Source: Dehalococcoidia bacterium
Lineage (GTDB): Bacteria; Chloroflexota; Dehalococcoidia; Dehalococcoidales; BS750m-G39
NCBI GenBank assembly: GCA_030615425.1
Contig: JAUWZG010000001.1
Span: forward strand, 1-38,504
Length of the DNA stretch: 38,504 nucleotides
Reading direction: 5' to 3'
The notes under the pieces are model-generated. The model was given only the letters and a program-made list of their open reading frames with translations. It ran no database searches and was not told the origin of the DNA. A program made the translations under genes and the position numbers. This document shows, in pieces, positions 29,336 to 37,176 of this stretch. Every line of letters begins with the position of its first letter. Position 1 is the first letter of the stretch.

Positions 29336-30331
29336 ATGAAAAGGTTAAGCATTGGTAAAATAAGAGGCTTGCAGCAGCTCGCCAATCCCGATGGCATTTT
29401 TACTATGTGTGCGATGGACCACCGTGGTTCATTACGCAGTATGCTTGACGAAGAGAACCCGGAGGAAGTCAACTATGAAGAAATGGTCGAGCGTAAGCTA
29501 GAGCTGTGCTCTCATCTTGCCCCACATGCCAGTGCCGTGTTGCTTGACCCCGTATTTGGCGTGGCTCAATGTATTGGTCACGGCGTTTTGCCCAGGAGCA
29601 CCGGCCTACTGGTCAGCATAGAAGCCTCGGGCTACGGTGGGGGCAAGGAATACCGCCTAACCGAATTACTGGACAGCTGGGGTGTGGAGAAGATTAAACG
29701 AATGGGTGCCTCGGCAGCCAAGCTCCTGGTCTACTATCGTCCAGATTTAATCGAGCTGGCAGGCAGACTGCTGGACATGCTTGATATGATTGCCACCGAA
29801 TGTATAAAATATGACCTCCCCTTTGTGGTAGAGCCATTGAGCTACCCCACAGGCGAGGAGGTGAATAACCCGGCGCAGTTTGCCACGGTAAAAGAGCAGC
29901 TAGTGCTCAAAACAGCCCGGGATATTACTGCCCTACCTATAGATATGCTCAAGGCCGAGTTTCCCGCTGACCTGAACTACAAAAAGGACATACCTGAACT
30001 CATAGACCTCTGTCATCAGCTAGATATGTCGTCACAGGTTCCCTGGGTGGTCTTAAGCGCCGGGGGAGACTTTGAGCTTTTCTGCCAGCAGGTAGAAATT
30101 GCCTGCCAAGGCGGAGCCTCAGGCTTTCTCGGTGGCCGGGCTATGTGGCAGGAGGCAATGTATATTGATGACGCAAGGGAAAGGGTGCACTTTCTCTCAA
30201 CGGTAAGCGTGGATAGGCTAAAAAGGCTAAACGAGGTAGCCTCTAAATACGCTGTGCCGTGGTATAAGAAGCTGGGACTAGCCAGCCATGAGCTAGCCCC
30301 TACCTCAGGAAGGTGGTACCAGGAATACTAA
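29336..30331 (+). CDS. Tagatose-1,6-bisphosphate aldolase-like class I aldolase (LacD family)
   Basis: A 331-residue TIM-barrel aldolase (COG3684, DeoC/LacD superfamily). Motifs: FTMCAMDHRGSLRSML at the N-terminal strand, ASAVLLDPVFG, SAAKLLVYYRPD, PFVVEPLSYP, DMLKAEFPADL (with the likely Schiff-base Lys), WVVLSAGGDFELF and GASGFLGGRAMW. The family cleaves tagatose- or fructose-bisphosphate-like sugars to two trioses, without metal. A PfkB sugar kinase begins one base after its stop, giving a kinase-aldolase pair. No tagatose-specific genes are nearby, so a fructose-phosphate or other C6 substrate is equally possible. Confidence 0.85.
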   Translation: MKRLSIGKIRGLQQLANPDGIFTMCAMDHRGSLRSMLDEENPEEVNYEEMVERKLELCSHLAPHASAVLLDPVFGVAQCIGHGVLPRSTGLLVSIEASGYGGGKEYRLTELLDSWGVEKIKRMGASAAKLLVYYRPDLIELAGRLLDMLDMIATECIKYDLPFVVEPLSYPTGEEVNNPAQFATVKEQLVLKTARDITALPIDMLKAEFPADLNYKKDIPELIDLCHQLDMSSQVPWVVLSAGGDFELFCQQVEIACQGGASGFLGGRAMWQEAMYIDDARERVHFLSTVSVDRLKRLNEVASKYAVPWYKKLGLASHELAPTSGRWYQEY

Positions 30332-30332
30332 A

Positions 30333-31325
30333 ATGAAAGACTCTTTGATTGCCACCATAACTCTTAACCCCAGCCTTGACCAGCACATTACTGTGGATGG
30401 ATTAGCGGTGGATGGACTTAACCGCTGGTCCCGGCTGCACCGCTATGCCGGGGGTAAAGGTATAGACGTGTCACGGGCTGTCCACGAGATGGGGGGCAAA
30501 ACCACAGCCTACGGATTCATCGGTGGCACCATAGGCCGGGCGGTGGAGATATTGCTTGATGAAGAAGGAGTGCCCTTCAGCTTCACCCCTATTCAGCGGG
30601 AGACAAGGACTAACTTCATTATCACCGATAGCAAAAGCTCCCAGCAGACCAGGATTGACGCCCCCGGTCCCCATATTTCCAAGGGAGAGTTTGAAAGGTT
30701 CCGCAGGAAAATGCTGCGGATTCGCCCCAGTCCGGATTTAATCGTGGCTGGTGGCAGTGTGCCCCCGGGCATCCCCAGCGACGTTTATTACACCATGACC
30801 ATGGAAGCTAAAACCTTTGGGGTAAGAACTATTCTGGACGCTGATAGCCAATGGCTAGCGGAGAGTATAAAAGCTAAGCCCTACCTCATCAAGCCCAACG
30901 TGCGGGAGTCCGAGGGACTGCTTAGGCGAGAACTCCCCACCGAAGAGGCAATCATCAAGGCAGCGCTCGACATACTTGATATGGGCGTTGAAATAGCGGT
31001 TATCTCCAGAGGCAAAGACGGCATCATTGCCGCCAGCAAGAAAGAGGTCCTGAAGGCAGTTCCGCCCCCGGTAAAGGTAAAAAGCGCAGTGGGAGCTGGC
31101 GATTGCACTATTGCTGGTCTTGCCCTAGAGCTAGCTAATGAAGAGCCATTAGCCAAAGCCTGCCGATTAGCGGTAGCCATGGGGACTGCCGCCGTGTTAA
31201 CCCCGGGCACGGAACTAGCCCGTAGGGCTGATGTGGAAAAACTGCTGCCACAAGTTAAGGTGAAGAAGATAACAACCAAGGAGCTTAGCCAAAAATTCTT
31301 TACCGCCAGCGATAAGCCTGATTAA
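30333..31325 (+). CDS. PfkB-family sugar-phosphate kinase (1-phosphofructokinase/LacC-like)
   Basis: A 330-residue ribokinase-fold kinase of the LacC/FruK branch. Motifs: TLNPSLDQHITVDGL, the first PfkB signature YAGGKGIDVSRAVHEMGGKT, TRTNFIITD, VAGGSVPPGIP, LIKPNVRESEGLL, ISRGKDGIIAA and the catalytic second signature VGAGDCTIAGLALEL (Asp base). It phosphorylates a sugar monophosphate on C1 or C6, here probably making the bisphosphate cleaved by the upstream aldolase. The two genes are 1 base apart, so they form an operon. Specificity cannot be settled from sequence. Confidence 0.9.
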   Translation: MKDSLIATITLNPSLDQHITVDGLAVDGLNRWSRLHRYAGGKGIDVSRAVHEMGGKTTAYGFIGGTIGRAVEILLDEEGVPFSFTPIQRETRTNFIITDSKSSQQTRIDAPGPHISKGEFERFRRKMLRIRPSPDLIVAGGSVPPGIPSDVYYTMTMEAKTFGVRTILDADSQWLAESIKAKPYLIKPNVRESEGLLRRELPTEEAIIKAALDILDMGVEIAVISRGKDGIIAASKKEVLKAVPPPVKVKSAVGAGDCTIAGLALELANEEPLAKACRLAVAMGTAAVLTPGTELARRADVEKLLPQVKVKKITTKELSQKFFTASDKPD

Positions 31326-31350
31326 ATCTAAATGCTAATGGTTACCATTG

Positions 31351-31379
31351 TTGACTTTGGTTTGCCTTTTTGATATGCT
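31351..31379 (+). promoter_or_regulatory. Sigma-70-type promoter before the B12 riboswitch
   Basis: TTGACT (31351-31356), a 17-bp spacer and TATGCT (31374-31379). Transcription would begin near 31386, just before the aptamer. Confidence 0.55.
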
Positions 31380-31393
31380 CTAGTAAAACTGAA

Positions 31394-31520
31394 TAGGTTG
31401 CAGGGGTGCCCGAGTGAGAGCGAGGGCTTAAATGGAAGGCAAGTGCGGTGCAAATCCGCCACAGTCCCGCCTGCTGTGATTGAGGTTTTAGACCTCACAA
31501 GTCAGAACATCAGCCCTTAA
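31394..31520 (+). promoter_or_regulatory. Cobalamin riboswitch aptamer
   Basis: The conserved core of the cobalamin family is visible: GGGGTGCCC near the 5' end, the GAGGGCTTAAATGGAAGGCA region, GCGG-TGCAAAT-CCGC (31445-31459), CAGTCCCGCCTGCTGTGA (31462-31479), the GAGGT/ACCTC side stem (31482-31497), and a B12-box-like AGTCAGAACATCAGCC (31500-31515). It is read on the plus strand and precedes an intrinsic terminator and BtuC/BtuD-type transporter genes, so it should switch them off when cobalamin is plentiful. Confidence 0.88.
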
Positions 31521-31564
31521 CCAGTGTCGCCTCCGCGGAGAAGGGGGGCAGATTATAGATAACG

Positions 31565-31597
31565 AAATCCCCTTGTTCTGCAGACGAGGGGATTTTT
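31565..31597 (+). terminator. Intrinsic terminator of the B12 riboswitch
   Basis: AAATCCCCTTGT (31565-31576) pairs with ACGAGGGGATTT (31584-31595) with one G-U pair, loop TCTGCAG, followed by T residues. AAGGGG (31541-31546), between aptamer and terminator, is complementary to CCCCTT (31569-31574) and could serve as an antiterminator arm. It lies 30 bases before the transporter start. Confidence 0.8.
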
Positions 31598-31626
31598 GTA
31601 TCAAATAACTATTGGAGTTTTTTAAA

Positions 31627-32673
31627 TTGAGACGCCGTAATAAGCTAATCCTGGTTTTGTCCCTGCTGGGAGTCAGCCTGATATCCGCCCTATTTCTGGC
31701 TAGCGCCTTCGGAGCAGTATCTATCTCTTTGCCTGATATAGTAAAGATGGCGCTTAACAAGGTGGCTATTTTTGACTTTCCATCAACGTGGAGGGCGGTA
31801 GAGGAAACGATAATCTTCCAGATCAGGCTGCCCCGGGTGATCGGCGGGGCACTGGTGGGAATGGCTCTGGCTACAGCTGGAGTACTGTTTCAAGGCTTAC
31901 TGCGTAACCCCATGGCTGACCCTTACATCATAGGCACCTCAGCCGGAGCTGCCTTGGGGGCTACCATAGCTATGTTACTGCCGATAAATCTGGCTTTCCT
32001 GGGCTTTGGTCTGGTGCCGATAGCCGCCTTTTGTGGTGCTCTGGCTACAGTGTTCCTGGTATATAATCTGGCGCGGGTGGGGGGCAAGACGCCTATCATA
32101 AGTATGCTCTTAGCTGGGGTGGTGGTTAGCTCCTTCATGGCAGCCATTATGGCACTTTTGATATCAATAAGCGACCGCCTGCAGCTAAATCTCCACTCAG
32201 TTTTTTCCTTCCTTCTGGGTCACATCTCAGTAACCGGCTGGGAGCAGATAGCGGTTATTGCCCCGCTGGTTATCGGTGGTATTATCGTCGCCCGATATTT
32301 TGCCTTCCATCTGAATGCTCTCTCTCTGGGGGAGGAGGGGGCTGCCTATTTAGGTGTTGAGGTGGAGAGGGATAAAATACTTATCCTGGCTTTAGGCTCC
32401 CTGCTCACCGCAGCCGCAGTTTCTATTAGTGGTTTGATTGGTTTTGTTGGGTTGGTAGTGCCTCATGCTGTGCGCTTGAGCTTTGGGCCTGACCACCGAT
32501 TTCTCCTGCCGGCGGCGGCACTGGGCGGAGGTGCCTTTGTCATTATCGCCGACCTTCTGGCCCGCACCCTCATGGCTCCGACAGAAATCCCGGTGGGGGT
32601 TATCACTGCCATTATTGGCGCTCCATTTTTCCTTTACCTGCTAAGGCGCACCAGGAAGGAGTATGCCTTCTGA
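31627..32673 (+). CDS. btuC: FecCD/BtuC-family ABC permease (corrinoid uptake)
   Basis: A 348-residue permease with about ten membrane helices. Signature regions: RLPRVIGGALVGMALATAGVLFQGLLRNPMADPYIIGTSAGAA, the classic FecCD loop, and ISGLIGFVGLVVPHAVRL near the C-terminus. The family moves corrinoids, haem or siderophores. The substrate is assigned as corrinoid from the cobalamin riboswitch upstream. The start is taken as TTG 31627 (LRRRNKLILVL, basic before the first helix), with GGAG (31614-31617) 9 bases ahead; the TTG at 31612 would place the start inside that site. The stop overlaps the ATPase ATG by 1 base. No binding-protein gene is adjacent. Confidence 0.9.
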   Translation: MRRRNKLILVLSLLGVSLISALFLASAFGAVSISLPDIVKMALNKVAIFDFPSTWRAVEETIIFQIRLPRVIGGALVGMALATAGVLFQGLLRNPMADPYIIGTSAGAALGATIAMLLPINLAFLGFGLVPIAAFCGALATVFLVYNLARVGGKTPIISMLLAGVVVSSFMAAIMALLISISDRLQLNLHSVFSFLLGHISVTGWEQIAVIAPLVIGGIIVARYFAFHLNALSLGEEGAAYLGVEVERDKILILALGSLLTAAAVSISGLIGFVGLVVPHAVRLSFGPDHRFLLPAAALGGGAFVIIADLLARTLMAPTEIPVGVITAIIGAPFFLYLLRRTRKEYAF

Positions 32674-33473
32674 TGATAAACTTGCAGCTCCGCCAGGTTG
32701 ACTTCTCCTACCTTGATGGGCTGGTCTTGCATAATATTGACCTTTCTATTAAGGCTGGTGAGATGGTGGGCCTGCTTGGTCCCAACGGCTCGGGCAAGAC
32801 CACCCTGCTTAAGCTAGCCAGCGGCATCTTAAAGCCCGCTCAGGGGGAAATCAGGCTTGATGGATATAGCATAAGCCAGTTGAGCCGAAAGTCTATAGCC
32901 CGCAAGGTAGCCGTGGTGCCACAACAGTTTCATATACCCTTTGCCTTTACCACTGGCGAGGTGGTGATGCTGGGGAGGACTCCTTTCTTCAGAGCCCTGG
33001 CTGAGGAGAGTGAAGCCGATAGGCGATTGGTCAATAGTGCTTTAGAGCAAGTTGGCATCAGCGAGCTGGTAGAGCGCCGTTTTGATGAGCTGAGCGGAGG
33101 GGAACGGCAGAAGGTTATCCTGGCTATGGCACTGGCTCAGCAGCCCAAGCTGCTGCTCCTTGATGAGCCCACGGTGCATCTGGATATCGCCCACCAGATG
33201 GAAATCCTAGAGCTGGTGAGAGGTCTTAATATGGAGCAGGGACTTACTGTCATTGCCGCCATGCACGACCTTAACCTGGCAGCACTCTACTTTGACCGCT
33301 TAGTCCTGCTCAAAGAGGGCAGGGTCTGGGCTGATGGAGCTCCAAATCAGGTTTTAACCGAGGCTAGAATAGGCGAGGTCTTTTCGGCATCGGTGAGGGT
33401 GGAGCAGCACCCGCTAACCGGTGCTCCCCATATAGTGGTTATACCCAAGGTAAATACTACCAAGCCTCAGTAA
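32673..33473 (+). CDS. btuD: ABC transporter ATPase (BtuD/FecE type)
   Basis: A 266-residue ATPase with LLGPNGSGKTTLLKLASG (Walker A), VVPQQF (Q-loop), the DELSGGERQKVILAMALAQQ signature, LLLLDEPTVHLDI (Walker B) and AAMHDLNLAALY (switch His). Sequence and length match the ATPases partnered with FecCD permeases. The ATG overlaps the permease stop, so the genes are translationally coupled and both fall under the B12 riboswitch. Its C-terminal 20-30 residues after VEQHPLTGAPHIVVIP match the BtuD/FecE tail. Confidence 0.92.
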   Translation: MINLQLRQVDFSYLDGLVLHNIDLSIKAGEMVGLLGPNGSGKTTLLKLASGILKPAQGEIRLDGYSISQLSRKSIARKVAVVPQQFHIPFAFTTGEVVMLGRTPFFRALAEESEADRRLVNSALEQVGISELVERRFDELSGGERQKVILAMALAQQPKLLLLDEPTVHLDIAHQMEILELVRGLNMEQGLTVIAAMHDLNLAALYFDRLVLLKEGRVWADGAPNQVLTEARIGEVFSASVRVEQHPLTGAPHIVVIPKVNTTKPQ

Positions 33474-33480
33474 CCGCTGA

Positions 33481-33509
33481 TAGACAGGAATGAGAGTAAG
33501 GGCTATAAT
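33481..33509 (+). promoter_or_regulatory. Sigma-70-type promoter for hpt-ade
   Basis: TAGACA (33481-33486), a 17-bp spacer and a perfect TATAAT (33504-33509). The hpt ATG is 12 bases after the -10 box, so the predicted transcript starts about 5 bases before the start codon. Confidence 0.65.
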
Positions 33510-33520
33510 CTCGGGTAGTT

Positions 33521-34054
33521 ATGAGGTCTGAACCTAAACTCAGCGTCCTTTTCACCAGTGAGCAGATAGCAGCTACCGTCAACAGGCTGGCGGCTGAAAT
33601 CAGGCGGGATTACCTCGGCAAACACCCTATCTTGATAGGAATTCTCAAGGGCTCCTTTATGTTCATGGCTGACCTTATTCGGCTTCTTGATTTCCCGCTG
33701 GAGGTGGAGTTTGTCCGGCTATCCAGCTACGGGCGGGGGACAGAAAGTTCGGGGAAGATTAAGGTGGTGCAGGGTCTTCAGTCTGAAGTTAGAGGCAGGG
33801 ATGTTTTGCTTATTGAGGACATAGTTGATACCGGTCTCACTTCCGCTTTTCTTTTAGATTATCTGGGGAAGAAAAAACCGGCTTCGTTAAAACTCTGTTC
33901 TCTGACGGACAAGCCCTCCCGGCGTCAAGTTCCGCTTAATATTGATTACCTGGGGTTAACCGTTCCTGATAGGTTTATCGTTGGCTATGGCATAGACTGG
34001 GACGAAAGGTTCCGCTATCTTCCTGACATATGTGCTTTGGAGGGCGAGGGCTAA
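33521..34054 (+). CDS. hpt: Hypoxanthine phosphoribosyltransferase
   Basis: A 177-residue purine salvage enzyme converting hypoxanthine (and guanine) with PRPP to IMP/GMP. Motifs: LIGILKGSFMFMADLIR, VEFVRLSSYGRGTESSGKI (flexible loop), and the PRPP-binding VLLIEDIVDTGLTS with its two acidic residues; YGIDWDERFRYLPDI closes the protein. No Shine-Dalgarno is visible before ATG 33521, and the promoter's position predicts a near-leaderless mRNA. The stop overlaps the ade ATG by 1 base. Adenine deaminase makes hypoxanthine, the substrate of this enzyme, so the operon converts adenine to IMP. Confidence 0.95.
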   Translation: MRSEPKLSVLFTSEQIAATVNRLAAEIRRDYLGKHPILIGILKGSFMFMADLIRLLDFPLEVEFVRLSSYGRGTESSGKIKVVQGLQSEVRGRDVLLIEDIVDTGLTSAFLLDYLGKKKPASLKLCSLTDKPSRRQVPLNIDYLGLTVPDRFIVGYGIDWDERFRYLPDICALEGEG

Positions 34055-35739
34055 TGCCGACCAAATTGGCTCGCTTAATCTCGGTAGCCAAGGGGGAGCT
34101 TCCCGCCGACCTGCTCTTGAGCAATGCCAAGGTAGTCAATGTCTTTAGCGGTGAGATTAAAGCCGGCAATGTGGCTATTTGTGGGGACAGAATAGCCGGG
34201 GTGGGTGACTACCGTCAGGCGAAGCAGGTGCTGGATTTGGCGGGCAAATATATTGCCCCTGGTCTTATCAATGGGCATATTCACCCCGAGAGCTCTATGC
34301 TTGATATAGGTCAATATGCCAGGGCAGTGGTGCCTCATGGTACCACCACCCTGATTACTGACCTTCATGAGATAGCCAACGTATGTGGTCTGGAGGGCAT
34401 AAGGTATGTGCTGGACTGCGCCCGTAGTTTGCCTTTTAACCTCTTCCTGATGGCTCCTTCCTGCGTGCCAGCAACCCGCCTGGAAACCTCAGGCGCCAGC
34501 CTTGGTCCCGAGGAAGTCCGTCAGATCCTTCGGTGGAAGGAGTGCATCGGGCTGGGTGAGGTAATGAATTTTCCCGGCGTTATCGGTGGCGATGAGGCAG
34601 TGCTTAAGAAAATCGGCTTCGCCCGGGGGAAGATTATTGACGGTCATGCCCCCGGTGTTACCGGGAAGAATTTGAGCGCCTATATTGCCGCTGGCATTTA
34701 TTCTGACCACGAGTCTGTCTCTTTTGATGAAGCCAGAGAGAAGCTAAGGCAGGGCATGTTTGTCATGATCAGGGAAGGCTCTTCGGAGAAGAACCTGGAA
34801 GCCCTGCTGCCCCTGGTCACCAATAAAACCTACAAAAGGTGCCTCTTTGTCGTTGATGACCGCAGTTGTGTTGACCTGCTCAAGGACGGCGATATTGACG
34901 GGGTAGTGCGTAAGGCAATCCGCCTCGGGCTTGACCCGGTGCAGGCTATTCAGCTGGCTACTATCAATGCGGCGGATTATTTCCAGCTGGAGGGACTGGG
35001 GGCGGTAGCCCCCGGCTATATGGCTGACCTGATTGTGCTCAGCGATTTATCCCAACTGCAAATAGACATGGTTTTCTACCGGGGCCAATTGGTAGCCAGA
35101 GAAGGGAAACCCCTATTCCCTCTCCCCCCAGCCACCGGCGAAGGACTAACCAATACCGTCAATATAAAACCTTTCACTATAGAGGCACTAAAGCTCCCAC
35201 CTTCGGGGGAAGCCGAGCCGATTATTGAGATTGTCCCCGGGCAGATAATAACCCGGAAGAGGCTGGAGAAAATCAAGGCTACCCGTGGGGCGATTATGCC
35301 TGATACCGGGAGGGATATTCTGAAGCTGGTGGTGGTGGAGAGACACAAGGTTACAGGAAACATCGGTCTGGGGCTGGTCGCCGGCTTGGGCTTGAAGAGA
35401 GGGGCTCTAGCTTCATCTATCGCCCACGATTCTCATAACATCATTGCCGCCGGCACCAACGATAAGGATATATTCACCGCCATTAAGAAGATTGAAAGGC
35501 TACAGGGTGGACTGGTGGCGGCTGCCGATAGTAAAGTATTAGCCAGCCTGGCTCTACCCATTGCTGGAATATTATCCGATGATCCGCTGGAGGCGGTAGC
35601 CAGTAAACTGGAGGGACTGGAGAAAATAGCTGCTGAACTCGGAACGAAGCTATCCTCACCATTTGCCACTCTCTCCTTCCTGGCTCTGCCGGTAATTCCT
35701 GAAATCAGGCTCACCGACCTAGGAGTGGTAGAAGTCTAG
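34054..35739 (+). CDS. ade: Adenine deaminase
   Basis: A 561-residue amidohydrolase that deaminates adenine to hypoxanthine. The metal-binding NGHIHPESSM motif (HxH) near residue 75, HGTTTLITDLHEIANVCG, the substrate region IDGHAPGVTG, SDHESVSFDEAREKLRQG and the C-terminal RHKVTGNIGLGLVAGLGLKRGALASSIAHDSHNII are all family hallmarks. Length is normal. The start is ATG 34054 in a 1-base overlap with hpt; ATG 34030 is in the same frame but inside hpt. The product feeds hpt directly. Confidence 0.96.
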   Translation: MPTKLARLISVAKGELPADLLLSNAKVVNVFSGEIKAGNVAICGDRIAGVGDYRQAKQVLDLAGKYIAPGLINGHIHPESSMLDIGQYARAVVPHGTTTLITDLHEIANVCGLEGIRYVLDCARSLPFNLFLMAPSCVPATRLETSGASLGPEEVRQILRWKECIGLGEVMNFPGVIGGDEAVLKKIGFARGKIIDGHAPGVTGKNLSAYIAAGIYSDHESVSFDEAREKLRQGMFVMIREGSSEKNLEALLPLVTNKTYKRCLFVVDDRSCVDLLKDGDIDGVVRKAIRLGLDPVQAIQLATINAADYFQLEGLGAVAPGYMADLIVLSDLSQLQIDMVFYRGQLVAREGKPLFPLPPATGEGLTNTVNIKPFTIEALKLPPSGEAEPIIEIVPGQIITRKRLEKIKATRGAIMPDTGRDILKLVVVERHKVTGNIGLGLVAGLGLKRGALASSIAHDSHNIIAAGTNDKDIFTAIKKIERLQGGLVAAADSKVLASLALPIAGILSDDPLEAVASKLEGLEKIAAELGTKLSSPFATLSFLALPVIPEIRLTDLGVVEV

Positions 35740-35765
35740 CCCGATAGGATATAATAATTCCGTAC

Positions 35766-35847
35766 GGGGAAGTGTCGGAATTGGCAGACGAGCATGATTT
35801 AGGATCATGTGCCGCAAGGCGTGGGGGTTCAAATCCCCCCTTCCCCA
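35766..35847 (+). tRNA. tRNA-Leu (anticodon UAG)
   Basis: Acceptor stem GGGGAAG (35766-35772) pairs with CTTCCCC (35840-35846), with discriminator A at 35847. The anticodon stem CATGA/TCATG encloses TTTAGGA with anticodon TAG (35800-35802). The long variable arm GCC-GCAA-GGC and the T arm GGGGG-TTCAAAT-CCCCC are class II tRNA features. CCA is not encoded. A TATAAT at 35750-35755 lies 10 bases upstream; no clear -35 is seen. Confidence 0.96.
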
Positions 35848-35864
35848 GTTAAAAGGAGGTCAAG

Positions 35865-36617
35865 ATGAGCGACTTATCCATCTTTAAAAAGTTTAACTTT
35901 GAGCGACCGCCGGTAGGCGTTAAGTTCTTGCTCAATAAACCGTCTGGAATCGAGAAGCTGAACAAGGTTTTGGCCTTTTGTGAGATGCTCAGAGAAGCCC
36001 ACCAAGCCCCACCTTTTTACGCCACCAAGGAAGATTTCGAGTGTGTAGGGCCACTGATATTGGGCATGGAGGAGCCTGACCCAATTTTTGAGAGCGGGCA
36101 GATAGGACCTAAGTTGGGAATCTTTAAGGAAGACCGTGCCAACCGAAGAATCTATCCGCCTATTCCCAGACTGGCCCAGGGTACCGTTAGATATGTCGTT
36201 TTCTCTCCCCTGGACAAGCTCTCGTTCGAGCCCGACGTATTAGTGTTTACTGCCGACCCGACCCAGGCCGAAATTTTACTCAGAGCACATAGCTATACCA
36301 CCGGGAAAATGTGGACGGCTAAGGGAACAACAGTAATAGGGTGCGCCTGGCTGTTCATCTATCCCTACTTGAGCGGCGAATTGAATTTTACCGTCACCAA
36401 TCTTGGTTCTGGCATGAAATCAAGACAGGTACTGCCGGAAGGCCTGATACTTATATCCCTCCCCTACGACCTACTTCCCATGATGGTAGCAAATTTGCAG
36501 GATATGGAATGGGTTCTTCCCGACTACATTGAGGGTAGAGAGGCGCATAACAAAAGATTTCAGGAAGTAACTGAGGCATTGAAGCAGGAGTTTCTAGCCA
36601 GTAAAAGAGAGGCATAA
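35865..36617 (+). CDS. DUF169 family protein
   Basis: A 250-residue protein of the DUF169 family (COG2043), found in archaea and anaerobic bacteria and without a proven function. Visible family features: FERPPVGVKFL near the N-terminus, LAFCEMLREAHQ, FYATKEDFECVGPLILGM (both conserved cysteines), VVFSPLDKLSFEPDVLVFTADP and TVTNLGSGMKSRQ. The conserved Cys residues suggest metal or cluster binding, as proposed for relatives. AAAAGGAGGT (35851-35860) stands 4 bases before the ATG and only 3 bases after the tRNA end, so the gene may be transcribed with the tRNA. A cupin gene follows 18 bases later. Confidence 0.85.
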   Translation: MSDLSIFKKFNFERPPVGVKFLLNKPSGIEKLNKVLAFCEMLREAHQAPPFYATKEDFECVGPLILGMEEPDPIFESGQIGPKLGIFKEDRANRRIYPPIPRLAQGTVRYVVFSPLDKLSFEPDVLVFTADPTQAEILLRAHSYTTGKMWTAKGTTVIGCAWLFIYPYLSGELNFTVTNLGSGMKSRQVLPEGLILISLPYDLLPMMVANLQDMEWVLPDYIEGREAHNKRFQEVTEALKQEFLASKREA

Positions 36618-36635
36618 GGTAAAGGATAGCCAGCC

Positions 36636-36965
36636 ATGAAAGTAAGTAATTACGTTGATACCCAGCCCTCTGAGGAGGTACCCGGAGTATTTAAGCGCGA
36701 GGTTATTACCGCCAAAGATGGGGCTCCAAATTTCTGTATGAGGGTCTTTGAGGTTGAGCCGGGTAGCTCCACCCCCGACCACTCCCACCCCTGGGAACAT
36801 GAGGTATTCATTCTTTCCGGTCAAGGGGTGGTGGTAGGCGAGCCGGGAGAAACCCCGATAGGCACTGGTAGTGTTGTCTTTATCGCCCCTGACGAGCAAC
36901 ACTGCTTTGTCAATACCGGCGGTGAGGTGCTTCGATTCATTTGCCTCATCCCACTACAGGGGTGA
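36636..36965 (+). CDS. Cupin-domain protein
   Basis: A 109-residue single-domain cupin. Motif 1, SSTPDHSHPWEHEVFILSGQG, has the HxH...E metal ligands (His about 47, His 49 and Glu 53), and motif 2, PDEQHCFVNTGGEVLRFICLIP, gives the second histidine. The metal site looks complete. The N-terminus, VPGVFKREVITAKDGAPNFCMRVFEVEPG, is common in small cupins found beside oxidoreductases. Function is unknown. It is probably co-transcribed with the DUF169 gene upstream. The intergenic stretch after it carries the rpoB promoter. Confidence 0.85.
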   Translation: MKVSNYVDTQPSEEVPGVFKREVITAKDGAPNFCMRVFEVEPGSSTPDHSHPWEHEVFILSGQGVVVGEPGETPIGTGSVVFIAPDEQHCFVNTGGEVLRFICLIPLQG

Positions 36966-37011
36966 ACCCGGGAAAGTTAGACCTTTTTATCAAAAATAGG
37001 GCAAAAGGGTA

Positions 37012-37040
37012 TTGACAAAAATTAGAATTCGTGGTAATAT
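37012..37040 (+). promoter_or_regulatory. Strong consensus promoter for rpoB
   Basis: A perfect TTGACA (37012-37017), a 17-bp spacer and TAATAT (37035-37040). Transcription would begin near 37047, leaving a leader of about 130 nt before rpoB. Confidence 0.75.
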
Positions 37041-37176
37041 GTAAGGTTGTAATTATGCCACGCCTATTTTCACCCTATTATACCCCTTTACTGACCACTG
37101 GTTCTATTTGGGATTAGTGCTGCATTTATGTAAAATTTTGCCCACTTTTTATGAGTAGAGCAAGAGACGAATTTTT

